Shown: piece after piece, positions 53,723 through 62,203 of the stretch
How the letters are laid out: every line of letters begins with the position of its first letter
Numbering within the stretch: position 1 is the first letter of the stretch
DNA from: Palsa-504 sp963808615
GTDB taxonomy: Bacteria > Actinomycetota > Actinomycetes > Streptosporangiales > Streptosporangiaceae
Direction: 5' to 3'
DNA length: 64,000 nucleotides
NCBI GenBank assembly: GCA_963808615.1
Contig: CAWEGV010000012.1
Span: 310,001 to 374,000, forward strand
Position numbers and translations under genes: made by a program
The notes under the pieces: model-generated
The model's database searches: none
Told to the model about the DNA's origin: nothing
What the model saw: only the letters and a program-made list of their open reading frames with translations

Positions 53723-55201
53723 CTACCGGGTGATGCCGGGTGGCGGGGCCGGGGTGAAGGTGCGCGCGCCTGCGCCGCTGGCCGGCGACGGGCCGCCGGT
53801 GATCGGCGCGCCGCCGCTAGGCTCGTACATCGCCTCGCTGTACCGCTGCCCGCCGGCTGGGATCCCGGCGACCGCGAACGCCGAGAAGGCATCCCCGCCG
53901 GGTATCACGGCCGTGCCCTCGTAGTCCCCGACCATGTAGCCGAACGCGTAGGGCAGCTGGTGCATCAGCATCGGCCCGGCCAGGACCTGCGGGGCGCTCC
54001 AGCGGGCGCCGCCGTCGGTGGAGGAGACGTACCCCTCGAACAGCCGGCACGTGCTTACGGTGCAGGCCGCGCGGGGGTAGAAGTTGTAGAACAGGGCCAG
54101 CCGGGCATTGTTCCCTGCCGTCGCGGGGTCTATGCCCAGGCCGCCGCCGAGGTGGTCGACGGTGCTGGTAACCGGGTCGATGGGGATCCGGGCGACGGGG
54201 GTCCAGTGCACGCCGTCGGCCGATGTGGTCAGCACCATGTCGTTGCTGGCGCAGCCGGGCCGGAACCGGCAGTCCGGCCAGGTGATATAGACCTGGCCGG
54301 CGCGGTCGGTGGCCACCGAGGGGAAGAACGGCCCGCGCAGGTTCCCGGCGAAGGGGTGCTGGAAGATGCTCGCCACCTTGATCGCCGGGCCCCAGGTCGC
54401 TCCGCCGTCGACGGAGCGGAAGTCGACCAGCCCGCTGGGGCCCAGGATCGGCACGACAGCATCGCCGTCGGCCTGAACCACCGGCTCGCCGCCGGTAGCG
54501 TGCAGCCGGGTGCTGGTCGGGGTGTCCGGCGACCAGGAGAGCCCGCCGTCGCGAGAGGTGCTCATCAGCACCAGGTCGTTTTGGTTGTCGACGTCCCACT
54601 CCATGTAGCAGTTGCCGTAGAAGCGGCTGGCAGTGGAGTTGTCGCAGGTGATCCAGTCCTTGTCGAAGTCCTGGCCCTCTTTGATCCGGGCGGCGATGAT
54701 CGTGTTCGTCCAGTGCACGCCATCGGCGGAGATGTTCACCTCCACCGCCGGGCTGGGCACGGACGCCCTCGGGTTCGGCGAGGTGCCGTTGCACGCCAGC
54801 GATGACGCGATCCATTCGCCGAACTTGGCGTCATAGGCGATCACGGGATCGCTGGCCCGCACGAACGGCCCCGCGGGGCTGGAGAAACTGGTCAGCCCCG
54901 GCAGGAAGCCATGCCGCCAGTTGTGCCCGGCATCGGTGCTGAATGCCCAGCCGATGTCGTCGGCGCAGCCGTTGTCCCACCGGCCCACCTGGAACACCGA
55001 CATCACCGTCGAGCCGATGGCCACGGTGTCGGGCTCCACCTCGGTGGCGTGATCGGCTGCCGGGTTGGTGTAGGGATCGGCGCTGACCTGGACCACGGCC
55101 GGGTCCGGTCCCGGGGCAGCGGCGGCCAGGGCCGGAGTAATGGTCACGGCGGTCAGCGCCGCTGCCGCCACCGTCCCGCAAGTTCCGAACGCACGCCGCA
55201 T
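53723..55201 (-). CDS. Secreted BNR-repeat (sialidase-fold) protein
   Basis: The 492-residue protein has a signal peptide (GTVAAAALTAVTITPALAAAAP) and a beta-propeller with Asp-box (SxDxGxxW) repeats, clearest as STDAGHNWRHG, SRDGGLSWSPD, SVDGGATWGPA and STDGGARWSAP. It ends in a Pro-rich tail. The catalytic Arg triad, Asp, Glu and Tyr of true sialidases cannot all be located, so the activity is open. The ATG at 55201 follows GGAG and starts the signal peptide; the frame upstream is not similar. It is divergent from a second BNR protein. Confidence 0.78.
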   Translation of the reverse strand: MRRAFGTCGTVAAAALTAVTITPALAAAAPGPDPAVVQVSADPYTNPAADHATEVEPDTVAIGSTVMSVFQVGRWDNGCADDIGWAFSTDAGHNWRHGFLPGLTSFSSPAGPFVRASDPVIAYDAKFGEWIASSLACNGTSPNPRASVPSPAVEVNISADGVHWTNTIIAARIKEGQDFDKDWITCDNSTASRFYGNCYMEWDVDNQNDLVLMSTSRDGGLSWSPDTPTSTRLHATGGEPVVQADGDAVVPILGPSGLVDFRSVDGGATWGPAIKVASIFQHPFAGNLRGPFFPSVATDRAGQVYITWPDCRFRPGCASNDMVLTTSADGVHWTPVARIPIDPVTSTVDHLGGGLGIDPATAGNNARLALFYNFYPRAACTVSTCRLFEGYVSSTDGGARWSAPQVLAGPMLMHQLPYAFGYMVGDYEGTAVIPGGDAFSAFAVAGIPAGGQRYSEAMYEPSGGAPITGGPSPASGAGARTFTPAPPPGITR

Positions 55202-55241
55202 CGATCTGCTCCATTGCCAGGCAGGTGTCTCACCGCAAAGC

Positions 55242-55258
55242 GGACAGTAGACCTGTCC
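55242..55258. promoter_or_regulatory. Palindrome between the divergent BNR genes
   Basis: GGACAG-TAGAC-CTGTCC has perfect 6-bp arms. It lies 41 bp upstream of the minus-strand BNR gene and 176 bp upstream of the plus-strand one, so it could regulate the first or both. No known regulator consensus was matched. Confidence 0.45.
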
Positions 55259-55433
55259 ACCGCATGGGTCAATGGCACCGCGCGGTTGGCCAGCGGCCAG
55301 GCTCCGCTGGCATTTACATCCGGCGATCATGTGGTAGCGGGGTTTCGAGCCAGTCTGGGCCGGGTACCGCTCGTCACGGCCGAGCACGCCCGGGGTCCGA
55401 GGCGGTCGGCCCGGTGAGGCAGGAGGCGGTGCC

Positions 55434-56801
55434 ATGGTGGGCTGGCGGGTGTGGGCGGTCGGGGCGGCGGTGGCCGGGCTGGCCGCTGGCGCGGCGCTAG
55501 CGGCCGCGGTACCGGCGGCGGCCGGGCAGCCGGGAGCTGTGATAAGCCCGATCACCGAATTCAGCCGGGCTTGCCCGGGGCAGAATGCCGAGGTGGAGCA
55601 GGCGGTGGATCCGGCGCGCGGCTATGTCTATGAGGAGTGGATGGGCTGCCGGGACAAGATCGGATTCGCCGCGTCGGCCGACGGGGGACGGCACTTCAGC
55701 CAGCCGGTCGTGCTCGCGGGATCGGCCGGGGCCTGGGATCCGGCTGTCGCGGTGGCCCCTGACGGGACCGTGTACGCCGCGTTCATGAACTCGACCAAGC
55801 ATCACACGTTCCCCGTGGTCGAGGCTTCCTTTGACCACGGCAGGACGTTCCCGCAAATCCGGGAGCTGACGGCCAGGCAGCGGAATAACTGGGGAGACCG
55901 TGACTTCATCGCCGTCGGCCCGGACGGCGCCGTCTACCTGACCTGGGATTACGGCCCGAGCGCCAAGGCCGTGACCTATATCTGCAGCAAAGGGGGAAGC
56001 TGCGCGTTCGCCACCGGCGACCTGAACGTCGTGGTCCAGAAATCGACCGACGGCGGCAAGACCTGGGGCCCGATCGTGCACGTCAGCCCGGGTTTCCCGG
56101 CCAGCGGCGGCGACAGCGCCCCGCTCCTGGTCGAGCCCGGCGGCCGGATCGACGTTGAGTACCAGGGCTATCACATCACCAGCACGACGACCTACACGAT
56201 GACCCCCGCGCACAGTTACTTCACCTCCTCGGTCGATGGGGGGAACACCTGGTCGGCCCCGGTTCGCCTCGGGCCTGCCCGGCTCACCATGTCCCTGGCC
56301 GAGTGGTGGATCGACGGTGACATCTCCGCCGACGCGGCGGGAAACCTGTACGCCACCTGGGACACCCAGAACGCCGGGCAGGACATCGGCTGGCTGTCCT
56401 ACTCCACCGACCACGGACGGACCTGGTCGCCGCTGTGGCGAGTGACGCCAGACACAGACAACGCGACCCATATCGTGCAGGTGACCGGGGGCCAGGCCGG
56501 CACCGCCTACGTCGGCTGGCTCGCCGACAATTCCCCGCGCGGCTACGCGCTGTACCTGCGGCCATTCTCGATCACCAGGGGGTGGCTGTCCGGGCCGCTC
56601 CAGGTCTCACGCCAGTTCGGGAACCCGTCGGTCTGGCCAGGGGACACCTTCGGCATCTCCATGGCGCCGACGGCCGGCCAGCAGCCGCAGGGCGACCGGC
56701 AGCAGGTGGTTGTCAGCTGGGGCAGCGCGGTCAGTAAACAGCCGCATCCCGACTCCGAAGACTTCTCGGCCACCGTGACCTTCCCGCCAGGACCCCGCTA
56801 G
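55434..56801 (+). CDS. Secreted BNR-repeat (sialidase-fold) protein
   Basis: The 455-residue protein has a signal peptide (residues 5-31, AVGAAVAGLAAGAALAAAVPAAAG) and Asp-box repeats: SADGGRHFSQP, SFDHGRTFPQI, STDGGKTWGPI, SVDGGNTWSAP, STDHGRTWSPL. Between them come WDPAVAVAPDGTVYAAF and DGDISADAAGNLYATWD. It resembles the divergent protein in architecture, so the two probably act on related extracellular substrates. No catalytic assignment is possible. The ATG at 55434 follows GGAGG. Confidence 0.78.
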   Translation: MVGWRVWAVGAAVAGLAAGAALAAAVPAAAGQPGAVISPITEFSRACPGQNAEVEQAVDPARGYVYEEWMGCRDKIGFAASADGGRHFSQPVVLAGSAGAWDPAVAVAPDGTVYAAFMNSTKHHTFPVVEASFDHGRTFPQIRELTARQRNNWGDRDFIAVGPDGAVYLTWDYGPSAKAVTYICSKGGSCAFATGDLNVVVQKSTDGGKTWGPIVHVSPGFPASGGDSAPLLVEPGGRIDVEYQGYHITSTTTYTMTPAHSYFTSSVDGGNTWSAPVRLGPARLTMSLAEWWIDGDISADAAGNLYATWDTQNAGQDIGWLSYSTDHGRTWSPLWRVTPDTDNATHIVQVTGGQAGTAYVGWLADNSPRGYALYLRPFSITRGWLSGPLQVSRQFGNPSVWPGDTFGISMAPTAGQQPQGDRQQVVVSWGSAVSKQPHPDSEDFSATVTFPPGPR

Positions 56802-57082
56802 CCGCCCCTGAACGGCGCCGGGCCGACGGCCAGGAGGCGCCCTGCTGGGTCACTTTATCTCCGCAGTCATGAAAATGAGGCAGGTATAGCATTCGCCCGC
56901 TCCGCGAGCCGAGGACGATAACCGGCGAATGCGACGCCGCTCACACGCTTTTGTGCAGACCTCGTATAACCCTGGCCAGTCATACTCATCTGACCCTATA
57001 AGGGCCGGGCCTCTTCCCAGCTCAGCCCGGTAGCAGGACGCTCCGGGTGAGAGATTCCAAGCTCGGGAGAGGAGACCCGGCA

Positions 57083-58195
57083 ATGTCTGTCTACGTCGGA
57101 ATCGACGTGCACCGCAAGCGCTCCCAGGTGGCGGTGGTCACCGAGGACGGGACGGTGCAGCTGAACAAGAACACGGTGAACGGGACCGCGCCGATCTTGC
57201 GGCTGATCGGGGACCTGCCGTCCGGCACGCCGGTGGCGTTCGAGGCCGCGTTCGGCTGGAGCTGGCTGGCGCAGCTGCTGGAGGACTACGGCTTCGAGGC
57301 GCACATGGTCCACCCGCTGCGGTGCAAGGCCATCGCCTCCGCGCGGCTGAAGAACGACAAGGTCGACGCCGCGACCTTGGCCCACCTGCTGCGCGCGGAC
57401 CTGCTGCCGGAGGCGTGGATCGCGCCGCCGGCGGTGCGCCAGCTCCGCGCGCTGCTGCGGCACCGGACCGGGCTGGTCCGGCTGCGCACCCAGCTGCAGA
57501 ACCGGATCCACGCGGTGGTGGCCGACTTCGGCTACGACCGCTCCGGCAGCTACCTGTCCGGGCCCGGCCGCGGCTGGCTGGCCGAGCTCGAGCTGCCCGC
57601 GGCCTCCCGGGAGATCGTCACGGACTGCCTGACGTTCATCGACGCCCTGGCCCCCGAGATCGACCGGATCGACGGCGAGCTGCGCCAGCACGCCAAGACT
57701 GACCCTCGGGTCAAAGTCCTGACCACGCTGCCAGGCGTCGGCCAGTTCACCGCGCTGGTGATGCTGGCCGAGATCGGCGACATCACCCGGTTTCCCAGCG
57801 CCCGCAAGCTGGCCAGCTGGGCCGGGCTGACCCCGACCGTGCGCGGCTCGGACCTTCATGTCCGGCACGGGCACATCTCCAAGCAGGGCTCGGCCTGGCT
57901 GCGGTGGGTACTCAACCAGGCAGCCCAGACCGCCAAGCGGTCCCCGGAATTCTCCGCCACTTACGCCGCCATCGCGAAACGGCGCGGCAAGAAGATCGCC
58001 ACCATCGCGATCTCCCGCAAGCTGCTGACCCGCGCCTGGCACCTGCTCGCTGCCGCCCAGGCACCAGGCCCGGCCACGCCGGACGCCAGCACGGCCACCG
58101 CAGCACACCCCCAGACCGGGAGGGTCACCACGCCCCGGGCGAGCTCGCTCTCGCGGCATGAGCCGGCCACCGGCCGCGCTCGATCATCTGACTGA
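57083..58195 (+). CDS. IS110-family transposase (copy 1, intact)
   Basis: The 370-residue recombinase has the DEDD RuvC-like site: D8 in YVGIDVHRKRS, E54 in VAFEAAFGWSWL, and D92/D95 in LKNDKVDAATLAHLLRADLLP. The C-terminal Tnp_20 domain has LTTLPGVGQFTALVMLAEIGD, RKLASWAGLTPTVRGSD and HISKQGSAWLRWVLNQAAQ with a possible catalytic Ser. IS110 enzymes act with an RNA that pairs to both donor and target. The ATG at 57083 is chosen over an upstream in-frame ATG because GGAGA precedes it and copy 2 starts identically. It seems functional. Confidence 0.93.
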   Translation: MSVYVGIDVHRKRSQVAVVTEDGTVQLNKNTVNGTAPILRLIGDLPSGTPVAFEAAFGWSWLAQLLEDYGFEAHMVHPLRCKAIASARLKNDKVDAATLAHLLRADLLPEAWIAPPAVRQLRALLRHRTGLVRLRTQLQNRIHAVVADFGYDRSGSYLSGPGRGWLAELELPAASREIVTDCLTFIDALAPEIDRIDGELRQHAKTDPRVKVLTTLPGVGQFTALVMLAEIGDITRFPSARKLASWAGLTPTVRGSDLHVRHGHISKQGSAWLRWVLNQAAQTAKRSPEFSATYAAIAKRRGKKIATIAISRKLLTRAWHLLAAAQAPGPATPDASTATAAHPQTGRVTTPRASSLSRHEPATGRARSSD

Positions 58196-58556
58196 GCAGC
58201 CCGGTCCCCGGACATATGGTCATGGCGGCCGCGCACTAGCGCGGCGCCGGATGGGTGCTTGCGAGACCACTCCGCCAGCCAGGCCGGGATGCACCACGAC
58301 CCCAATAACCAGCACGAACACCGATCTTCCTCGCTTCCCATGATCCGTCGCCGCTGGCCGGCCTTCAAGCTCGTTCGTCCTCGCCGCTCCGCGGCTCCGG
58401 GCGCTCCAGCTTGACCCCTCCGGCCCGGCGACGTGAACCAGGCAGCTGCGACGAAGATCCCAGAAGAACAGTCAGGCCCAGCCCCGCGACACCATCAAAG
58501 CCGCCGGGCCAATGACCCACGCCCTCTTGACACAACTGACCCTTATGGGTGCCGCG
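58196..58556 (+). ncRNA. Candidate guide (bridge/seek) RNA, IS110-type copy 1
   Basis: The 361-bp 3' non-coding part is conserved in copy 2 in patches unlike random drift. A stem TCAAGCT (58365-58371) with AGCTTGA (58408-58414) encloses a nested GCCGC/GCGGC hairpin. The enclosed three-base loop differs between copies (TCC against TGC) while the stems are kept. IS1111-type elements encode their guide RNA downstream of the transposase, so this is the expected place. No transcript is proven. Confidence 0.4.
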
Positions 58557-58585
58557 ATGAGGGACGTCAGCTTGTGTTGCCTGGG

Positions 58586-58837
58586 TTACCGGTTGCGCAG
58601 GGAGATCTCGTCGGACTCGGCGATGTGGTCGGCCTGGACGGCTCGCAGTCCCACGCCCAGGCGCTCGCGAGCCTGCCGCAGTAGCATGAAGGCGTTGGTG
58701 GAGGGGCTCTGCGGGGCGGCGCGCTCCGGATCAGCCCCGTGTTCCTCGATGAGGTGGGTCTGCAGGGCTGCGGCGACTTCGTCGGCTGCCTTCAGCGCGT
58801 GGTAGATGGCCCGGTCCCGTGCAGTGTCGTCAACCAT
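58586..58837 (-). CDS. Hypothetical small helical protein
   Basis: The 83-residue protein is not recognised. It is predicted helical and moderately acidic (DDTARDRAIYHALKAADEVAAALQTHLI; AFMLLRQARERLGVGL; AVQADHIAESDEISL). A start at GTG or the given ATG is possible. It lies 30 bp past the IS110-type copy 1 right end and is bordered on the other side by the IS5-type element, so it may be a remnant of the insertion target. Confidence 0.4.
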   Translation of the reverse strand: MVDDTARDRAIYHALKAADEVAAALQTHLIEEHGADPERAAPQSPSTNAFMLLRQARERLGVGLRAVQADHIAESDEISLRNR

Positions 58838-59030
58838 GGTGCCAGTATCGCGCCTCTGCGCGCTTCAGGAGTCCTGGGAACTCACCTGCCGGGGCGGCGT
58901 CCCGCCCGGACTACATCCTCGCCGCCTGCATGGCCCCCGCTATATGACCTCACCTGCACCGCGTCCTCGCGGCGCGCTGCGAGAGACCCGACATTGCCGA
59001 GATGAGTGCGTTGCCCGCATGCAAGACTTC

Positions 59031-59914
59031 TAAGAGCGTGTCTTACGTGGTGATTGGCTGGTCATAGGCGATGATCGGTGTTCGTGGCCGATCAGTTGTC
59101 ATTTGCGGCTGGTGCCCGATGAGCTGTGGGCGCTGGCGGAGCCGTTGATCCCGGAGTTCCGGCCGCGCCCGCAGGGCGGGGGCACGGCGCCGCTGGATGA
59201 CCGGGCGGTGTTCACCGCGATCGTGTACGTCCTGGCCAGCGGGTGCGCGTGGCGGGATCTGCCGCCGTCGTCCGGGGTGCCGTTCCAGACCGCGCACCGC
59301 CGGTTCGGGCAGTGGACCTGGGCGGGGCTGTGGCGGCGGCTGCACCGGGCGGTGCTGGATGAGCTGGGGGCGCGCGGTGAGCTGGACTGGACCTCGGCGA
59401 TCACCGGCGCCGCGTCGGTGCGGGCGAAAAAAGGGGCTCGCTGACCGGCCCGGACCCCGTCGATCGCGGCAAGCCGGGCAGCACGCGGCACGTGCTGTCC
59501 GAGGCCCAGGGCATCCTGCTGGCCGTCGGGGTCTCGGCTGCCAACGTCCATGACAGCCATGCGCTGCAGCCGCTGGTCAAGGCGATACCGGCGGTGCGCT
59601 CCCGGCGCGGGCCGAAGCGCAGGCGCCCCGGCAAGCTCCGCGCGGACAAGGCTTGCCATTCCGCCGAGACCCTGGCCTGGCTGCGCGGGCGCGGCATCGC
59701 CTCGCGGATCGCCCGCCCGGGCATCGAATCACCCGAGCGCCTGGGACGGCACCGGTGGAAGATCGAACGATCCATCGCCTGGCTGTTCGGCTACCGCCAC
59801 CTCACCGCGCGATACGAACGCAAAGGCAGCCACTTCCTGGCCTTCCTCGGCCTTGCCGCCATACTGACCTGCTACAAGAAGCTCGCCAAACTCACCACGT
59901 GAGACATTCTCTAA
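59031..59914 (+). mobile_element. IS5-family element (IS427-type) with TAA target duplication
   Basis: The element spans 59034-59911, with ends GAGCGTGTCTTACGTGGTGA and (inverted) GAGAATGTCTCACGTGGTGA, 17 of 20 matching. TAA lies directly outside both ends (59031-59033 and 59912-59914), a 3-bp target duplication of the TNA type. The transposase needs a -1 frameshift. It looks recent and complete. Confidence 0.85.
59103..59902 (+). CDS. IS5-family transposase made by -1 frameshifting
   Basis: Two overlapping frames encode one transposase. The first (59103-59444) has DELWALAEPLIPEFRPRPQGG, ASGCAWRDLPPSSGVPFQT and WTWAGLWRRLHRAVL, and ends in VRAKKGAR stop. A slippery run of six A (59428-59433) followed by G lets the ribosome move to -1, giving KKRGSLTGPDPVDRG and then LSEAQGILLAVGVSAANVHDS (second Asp), KLRADKACHSAETLAWL and HRWKIERSIAWLFGYRHL with the catalytic Glu. 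This A6G signal is typical of IS427-type IS5 elements, so it is probably functional and not a mutation. The start may be TTG at 59103 or GTG at 59112. Confidence 0.85.
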
Positions 59915-59989
59915 GTTTGAAGGTAGGCGTAGAACCCGAACAAGATGCCGCAATTAGGAGAAGAGTTCCGCTGATGAATCGGCAGAACC

Positions 59990-60189
59990 AGCGCATGAAG
60001 TCCACGTGAGGACGCCCTGGCAGCCTCAGCGAAACGGCAATATACGTGCATCCACTGCCGGACATCATCATCAGAATGCACCGGGGGAGGAATCTCCGGA
60101 ACAGCGTGATGGCGAGCGCGCAGGTATACCTCGGCCGCAATATCCGCGTCAGCAACTGTGGCCCTTCTCAGGTGTGGTTCGGCATTCAT
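59990..60189 (-). pseudogene. GNAT acetyltransferase N-terminal fragment
   Basis: The minus strand encodes LRRATVADADIAAEVYLRAR, then HAVPEIPPPVHSDDDVRQWM, the N-terminal part of a GNAT-fold acetyltransferase. The acetyl-CoA binding part is missing: past the QWM segment the similarity stops, and the IS5 end is at 59911. No C-terminal half was found on the other side of the IS5 element. The left limit is approximate. It is the debris between the two insertion sequences. Confidence 0.55.
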
Positions 60190-60342
60190 CTGCCGATCGT
60201 CGCCCCGGCGTCATCGTTCTGCAAGACGCTCCTGCGATGGCGTACTCTCATGACCCTATAAGGGCCGGGCCTCTTCCAAGCTCAGCCCGGTTGCAGGACG
60301 CTCCGGGTGAGAGATTCCAAGCTCGGGAGAGGAGACCCGGCA

Positions 60343-61357
60343 ATGTCTGTTTACGTCGGAATCGATGTGCATCGCAAGCGCTCCCAGGTGGCGGTGGTCG
60401 CCGAGGACGGCCAGGTGCAGGTGAACAAGAACGTGGTGAACGGCTCCGAGCCGTTCCTGCGGCTGATCGGGGATCTGCCCTCGGGGACGCCGGTGGCGTT
60501 CGAGGCGGCGTTCGGCTGGAGCTGGCTGGCCGAGCTGCTGGAGAACTACGGCTTCGACGCGCACCTGGTGCATCCGCTGCGGTGCAAGGCGATCGCCTCG
60601 GCGCGGCTGAAGAACGACAAGGGCCGGCGCGGCGATCTTGGCGCAGTTGCTGCGCGCCGATCTGCTGCCCGAGGCCTGGATCGCCCCGGCGCAGGTGCGG
60701 CAGCTCCGCGCGGTGCTGCGGCACCGGATCAGCCTGGTCCGGCTCGGGACCCAGCTGCGCAACCGGATCCACGCGGTGGCCGCTGACCACGGCTATGACC
60801 GGTCCGCCAGCTACTGGACCGGGCCCGGCCGGGGCTGGCTGGCCGAGCCGGACCTGCCTGCGGTGTCGCGGGAGATCGTGACCGACTGCCTGGCGGTCAT
60901 CGACGGCCTGGCGCCGGTGATCGAGCGGCTGGATGGCGAGCTGCACCAGCACGCCAAGGCCGACCCGCGGGTCAAGGCGCTGCGGACGCTGCCCGGCGTC
61001 GGGGAGTTCACCGCCCTGGTGATGGTGGCCGAAATCGGCGACATCTCGCGGTTCGGAAACTCCCGGAAGCTGGCCAGCTGGGCCGGGCTGACCCCGACCG
61101 TGCACGGCTCGGACCGGAAGGTCCGGCACGGGCACATCTCCAAACAGGGCTCAGTGTGGCTGCGGTGGGCGCTCAACCAGGCGGCGCAGACCGCCAAGCG
61201 GTCACCTGAGTTCGCCGCCAGCTACCAGATGATCGCGAAAAAGCGCGGGAAGAACATCGCCACCATCGCGATCGCCCGCAAGCTGCTGACCCGCGCCTGG
61301 CACCTGCTCGACCAGATGCAAGGCGCCGATACCGGCACGCCGTTGCAGCGGCCGTGA
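60343..61357 (+). pseudogene. IS110-family transposase (copy 2), frameshifted
   Basis: It follows copy 1 closely: MSVYVGIDVHRKRS, AFEAAFGWSWLAELLENYGF and LRCKAIASARLKNDK, then breaks. At 60622-60634 the sequence has 13 bp where copy 1 has 12, changing the frame just at the DxxD catalytic pair and destroying its second Asp. Beyond this the other frame carries on (QLLRADLLPEAWIAPAQVRQL to the Tnp_20 domain with TLPGVGEFTALVMVAEIGDI). Copy 2 lacks about 30 C-terminal residues found in copy 1. Clearly non-autonomous. Confidence 0.85.
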
Positions 61358-61394
61358 AGACGGGAGGGCCGCTAAGCCCCGGGTAAGCTCGCCC

Positions 61395-61806
61395 CTGCGG
61401 CATGAGCCGGCGCTAGCGCCGCGCTCGATCTCATGACTGAGCAGCCCGGTCCCGGACACATGGTCATGGCAGCCGCCCGCACACTGGCGCGGCGCCGGAT
61501 GGGTGCTTGTGAGACCACTCCGTCAGCCCAGCACCGGGAACACGCACGCGACCCCTGATACTCCAACCGCAACCGGCCCTTCCTCGCCCTCGATGATCTT
61601 CCGCCGCTTGCCGGCCTCAAGCTCGTTCGTCCTCGCCGCTGCGCGGCTGCGGGCGCTCCAGCTTGACCCCCGGGCCGCGCGGCGCGAAGACCCGGGCAGC
61701 TGCGAGGAAGATCCAGAAGAACAGTCAGCCCAGCCCGACGGCACGCGTAGTCACCAGGCCAGATTCGTATGCCCTCTTGACAGCGGTGGCCCTTATGGGT
61801 GCCGCG
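61395..61806 (+). ncRNA. Candidate guide RNA, IS110-type copy 2
   Basis: This is the homologue of the copy 1 tail. It keeps the same stem TCAAGCT (61617-61623) with AGCTTGA (61660-61666) and the nested GCCGC/GCGGC hairpin, as well as blocks CAGCCCGGTC, CGCCGGATGGGTGCTTG, AGAAGAACAGTCAG and CCCTCTTGACA. Blocks between them are diverged. It should be compared with copy 1 for target-specific loops. Confidence 0.35.
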
Positions 61807-62203
61807 GACAGGGTCGAGCAGCGCTGATATGGCAGCAGGACTTGGCCACGCCATGTGGTCAGTCTGCATCCGTAAACTCTGCCAGCCGAGGACAGGGGCC
61901 GGCGGGGAGCGCGTCACGGGGAGCAACCTAAGTCTTCGCGCGTTCGCGCAAGTAGCCGCAGATCTGGGCGGAACCTGGATCGCCAGAGTGACTGTCGTTA
62001 CCGCGCCCGAACGGCTGTTCGGCTCGCGGCCGGGGGCAAACAAGCCTTGGCTAGTTTGACCAGCTTGCCCTTGGCCGGCCGTGCCGGCATCGCCGCTGCC
62101 CTGCGCTTCACGCCGCCGCCCAGATCGCCTGCTGCGAACGATCATGAGGTGCTGAACGGCTTTGGCCGGCGCCCTGCCTCCTGCGCTGCCATGCTGCCGG
62201 CTG
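61807..62203. other. Non-coding region after IS110-type copy 2
   Basis: No gene is supported in 397 bp. Open frames on both strands are compositional. It runs from the element end to the DHFR-like gene's stop. Confidence 0.4.

Larger units (their letters stand above)
56991..58556 (+). mobile_element. IS110/IS1111-type element, copy 1
   Basis: The 1.57-kb element is defined by shared sequence with copy 2. It starts TGACCCTATAAGGG and ends CCCTTATGGGTGCCGCG, with subterminal inverted repeats (CCCTTATAGGGT against CCCTTATGGGT) and no target duplication, as in the IS1111 subgroup. It has 92 bp before the transposase and 361 bp after it. Confidence 0.8.
60251..61806 (+). mobile_element. IS110/IS1111-type element, copy 2
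   Basis: It has the same ends as copy 1 (TGACCCTATAAGGG at the left; CCCTTATGGGTGCCGCG at the right) in direct orientation, 3.26 kb away. Its transposase is broken by a frameshift, so mobility would depend on copy 1. Together the copies flank the IS5 element and a GNAT fragment. Confidence 0.8.

Noticed and set aside
59892..60155. Second minus-strand frame in the GNAT fragment region as a separate gene
   Set aside because: It is the alternative frame of the broken GNAT fragment and runs into the IS5 end.
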